DNA of 64,000 nucleotides, from positions 1 through 64,000 of the forward strand of contig JAGQDJ010000184.1 of the NCBI GenBank assembly GCA_022885665.1, given 5' to 3'. The DNA comes from Triops longicaudatus (taxonomy: Eukaryota; Arthropoda; Branchiopoda; Notostraca; Triopsidae). Numbering within the stretch: the stretch's first letter is position 1; every line of letters begins with the position of its first letter. The position numbers and the translations under genes are program-made. A model generated the notes under the pieces. It searched no databases and was not told where the DNA came from. It was given only the letters and a program-made list of their open reading frames with translations. Shown here one piece after another: positions 62,582 to 64,000 of the stretch.

Positions 62582-62836
62582 TTAACCGACGTGATGTTTA
62601 CCACATCCCTTTGCAATGAAACCCCTCAAAGTACTCAATCGATGCTTTCGTTCTTGTTTGTCGGTCCAGTCCTTAAAATCCGAAAAATCTGGTGCTTTGG
62701 TACAGCGAAAGATTAGGGACACAGCTTTTGTCATTAAACGGCTATTCTCTGTGTAGCGCAATCGCCCAGCAATGACAGTGAAGTTCGAAATTTTGTGTTT
62801 ACCGAGGTAGGCAATAGGGAGCATAGCGTTCCACAT
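62582..62836 (-). CDS. Hypothetical small protein, 84 aa, single exon
   Basis: ATG at 62836 opens MWNAMLPIAYLGKHKISNFT, continues through LIFRCTKAPDFSDFKDWTDK and closes with GFIAKGCGKHHVG and a stop. An in-frame TAA lies 33 bp upstream of the ATG, so the frame is complete as it stands. Composition and balanced residue use look coding, and the basic, amphipathic N terminus could be a mitochondrial presequence (a guess). I do not recognise it. It lies 3' of and convergent with the CRTAP-like gene. A chance frame or the 3' exon of another gene cannot be excluded. Confidence 0.4.
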   Translation of the reverse strand: MWNAMLPIAYLGKHKISNFTVIAGRLRYTENSRLMTKAVSLIFRCTKAPDFSDFKDWTDKQERKHRLSTLRGFIAKGCGKHHVG

Positions 62837-64000
62837 TCGTGATTTCAGCGTCGCGATCAAACGTGTTTACATAATGAGAAGTTTTGCGTACGATAGATTT
62901 TTAAATGACAGAAAAATTTTCTATGAAACGAAAAACTATTTACAAGTATAGTTTCAGGTTCAATTTTGGTATCTAAAATTAATAGCCTTAATATTTCGCT
63001 TTCTTTGATGACGGTATCAGTTAAATTGGGCTGATAGCATCAGCTACTGTACTTGAGCAAGCTTCATGACTACGGTATTTAAAATTATTATAGTAATGTT
63101 ATATGCTCAAAGCTCATAATTATAAAAGCGTTGCATTGGGAACTATCAAAATGATTAGACGCACACTTTGTGACGCAATAACTGACGATTAAATAACGGC
63201 TTTTAAAATGAGGGACATTGTCCTGTTGCTTCTAATGGAACCTTATCCCAGAGCTTACTGGCCTACCTTACAACATTTTAATACCGTAAGGATAAAAAGG
63301 GCTCTAATCACTATTGTTTATAAGTTCATTAACAATGGCAGCCAAATAAAAGAAAAACGATAGGGCTTACATTTGTCGTAAAATAAGTGCTTTAATTGCA
63401 AGAAATAAAATCACTATTTAATAAAATCTGGGACACATGCACGTTGATTGCATTAGTAAAGTGTCCCATTAATTACTCATTAACAATTCATATCACAAAA
63501 CGAAAATAAATGTTCATCTTACAATGGGCTTGTGTAAAAACTTACAGCAAACACTAAGCAAGAAGGAAAGTTATCAGAAGTACCCTTAACCTTGGAAAGG
63601 CACGAAAAGCTGCAGGATGATTTCGCAAAAACCATTAAATATTTACGTACACTGTTTCGACAGAAAAGGTTGAATATTGTTTAAGCCTACCATTTCTAAT
63701 CGAATTACTTTATAAAAATGTTTTCGGCAATATTCCGTGAGATTTCCGGCAGCAAAATGCAGGAGCTCAATTTTTAAAACTTCGTCGTCAGAATCTTTAA
63801 CGGGTTGAAAAATGTTTTCTCTGAATATTTTCTGTGTTAAATACCCGTGGAACGGCATTGAAGAGTGGAACACATTATTTTCCCTTCCATTGAAAGTTGG
63901 AAAATTTTGTCAAATCGTTTGAAATTCGCCAACAGATTTTTTTACATTTTCAAATATTTGAAACACTACAAATATGATGCAAAATCTTACCATCGAGAAG
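62837..64000. other. Right-edge region, possible exon at 63643-63850 minus
   Basis: A minus-strand frame (VFHSSMPFHGYLTQKIFREN ... VLKIELLHFAAGNLTEYCRK) ends near a possible donor (GAAATG|GTAGGC, about 63687). It may be an exon of a gene beyond the edge or a repeat remnant; no family recognised. The rest is AT-rich. Confidence 0.2.

Noticed and set aside
1..64000. tRNA, rRNA, CRISPR arrays, operons, ribosome-binding sites
   Set aside because: No tRNA A/B-box pairs with a cloverleaf, no rRNA or spacer-repeat arrays seen; intron-rich eukaryotic DNA makes bacterial feature types inapplicable.

Overview
This is animal nuclear DNA: AT-rich, with intron-containing genes, GT-AG introns from about 25 bp to 3.5 kb, and many small DNA-transposon relics. 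The best lineage clue is a neuropeptide precursor with five GSEFL-Gly-Lys-Arg units. GSEFLamides (the arthropod EFLamides, regarded as TRH orthologs) are best known from decapod crustaceans and other non-holometabolous arthropods. I therefore infer a non-insect arthropod, most likely a crustacean. The species cannot be named from this sequence.

Layout: (1) 222-9257, minus: 5' part of the ESRP/fusilli splicing regulator, four coding exons, continuing off the left edge. (2) 10611-20483: a compact housekeeping block of CWC22 (minus, 10 coding exons), EXOSC4/RRP41 (plus, 3 exons) sharing a roughly 0.4 kb divergent promoter with CWC22, and VPS18 (minus, 18 exons), whose stop codon lies only 53 bp from the EXOSC4 stop. 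(3) 24548-25309, minus: an intronless TAL1/SCL-type bHLH factor. (4) 28910-30059, minus: the last visible exon of an unrecognised Thr/acid-rich membrane protein. (5) 30.9-32.5 kb: several isolated protein-like exons that I could not join. (6) 33895-35724, minus: a four-exon multi-pass membrane protein resembling TspO/MBR. (7) 39470-43125, minus: a seven-exon prostanoid receptor close to EP4. (8) 43.1-52.8 kb: gene-poor and rich in pogo/Tigger-type MITEs. (9) 52846-55200, plus: the two-exon GSEFLamide precursor. (10) 58112-62120, plus: a seven-exon CRTAP/SC65-like leprecan protein. (11) 62582-62836, minus: a possible 84-residue protein.

Exon models were built by hand from frame, splice consensus, phase agreement across every junction and recall of human orthologs. 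The multi-exon models (CWC22 887 aa, EXOSC4 249 aa, VPS18 984 aa, prostanoid receptor 491 aa, GSEFLamide precursor 310 aa, CRTAP-like 466 aa, TspO-like 261 aa) close in frame with no internal stop. The genes form no operon or pathway. The CWC22-EXOSC4-VPS18 cluster is simply tightly packed housekeeping genes; the rest are signalling, developmental or secretory genes in looser, transposon-rich DNA.
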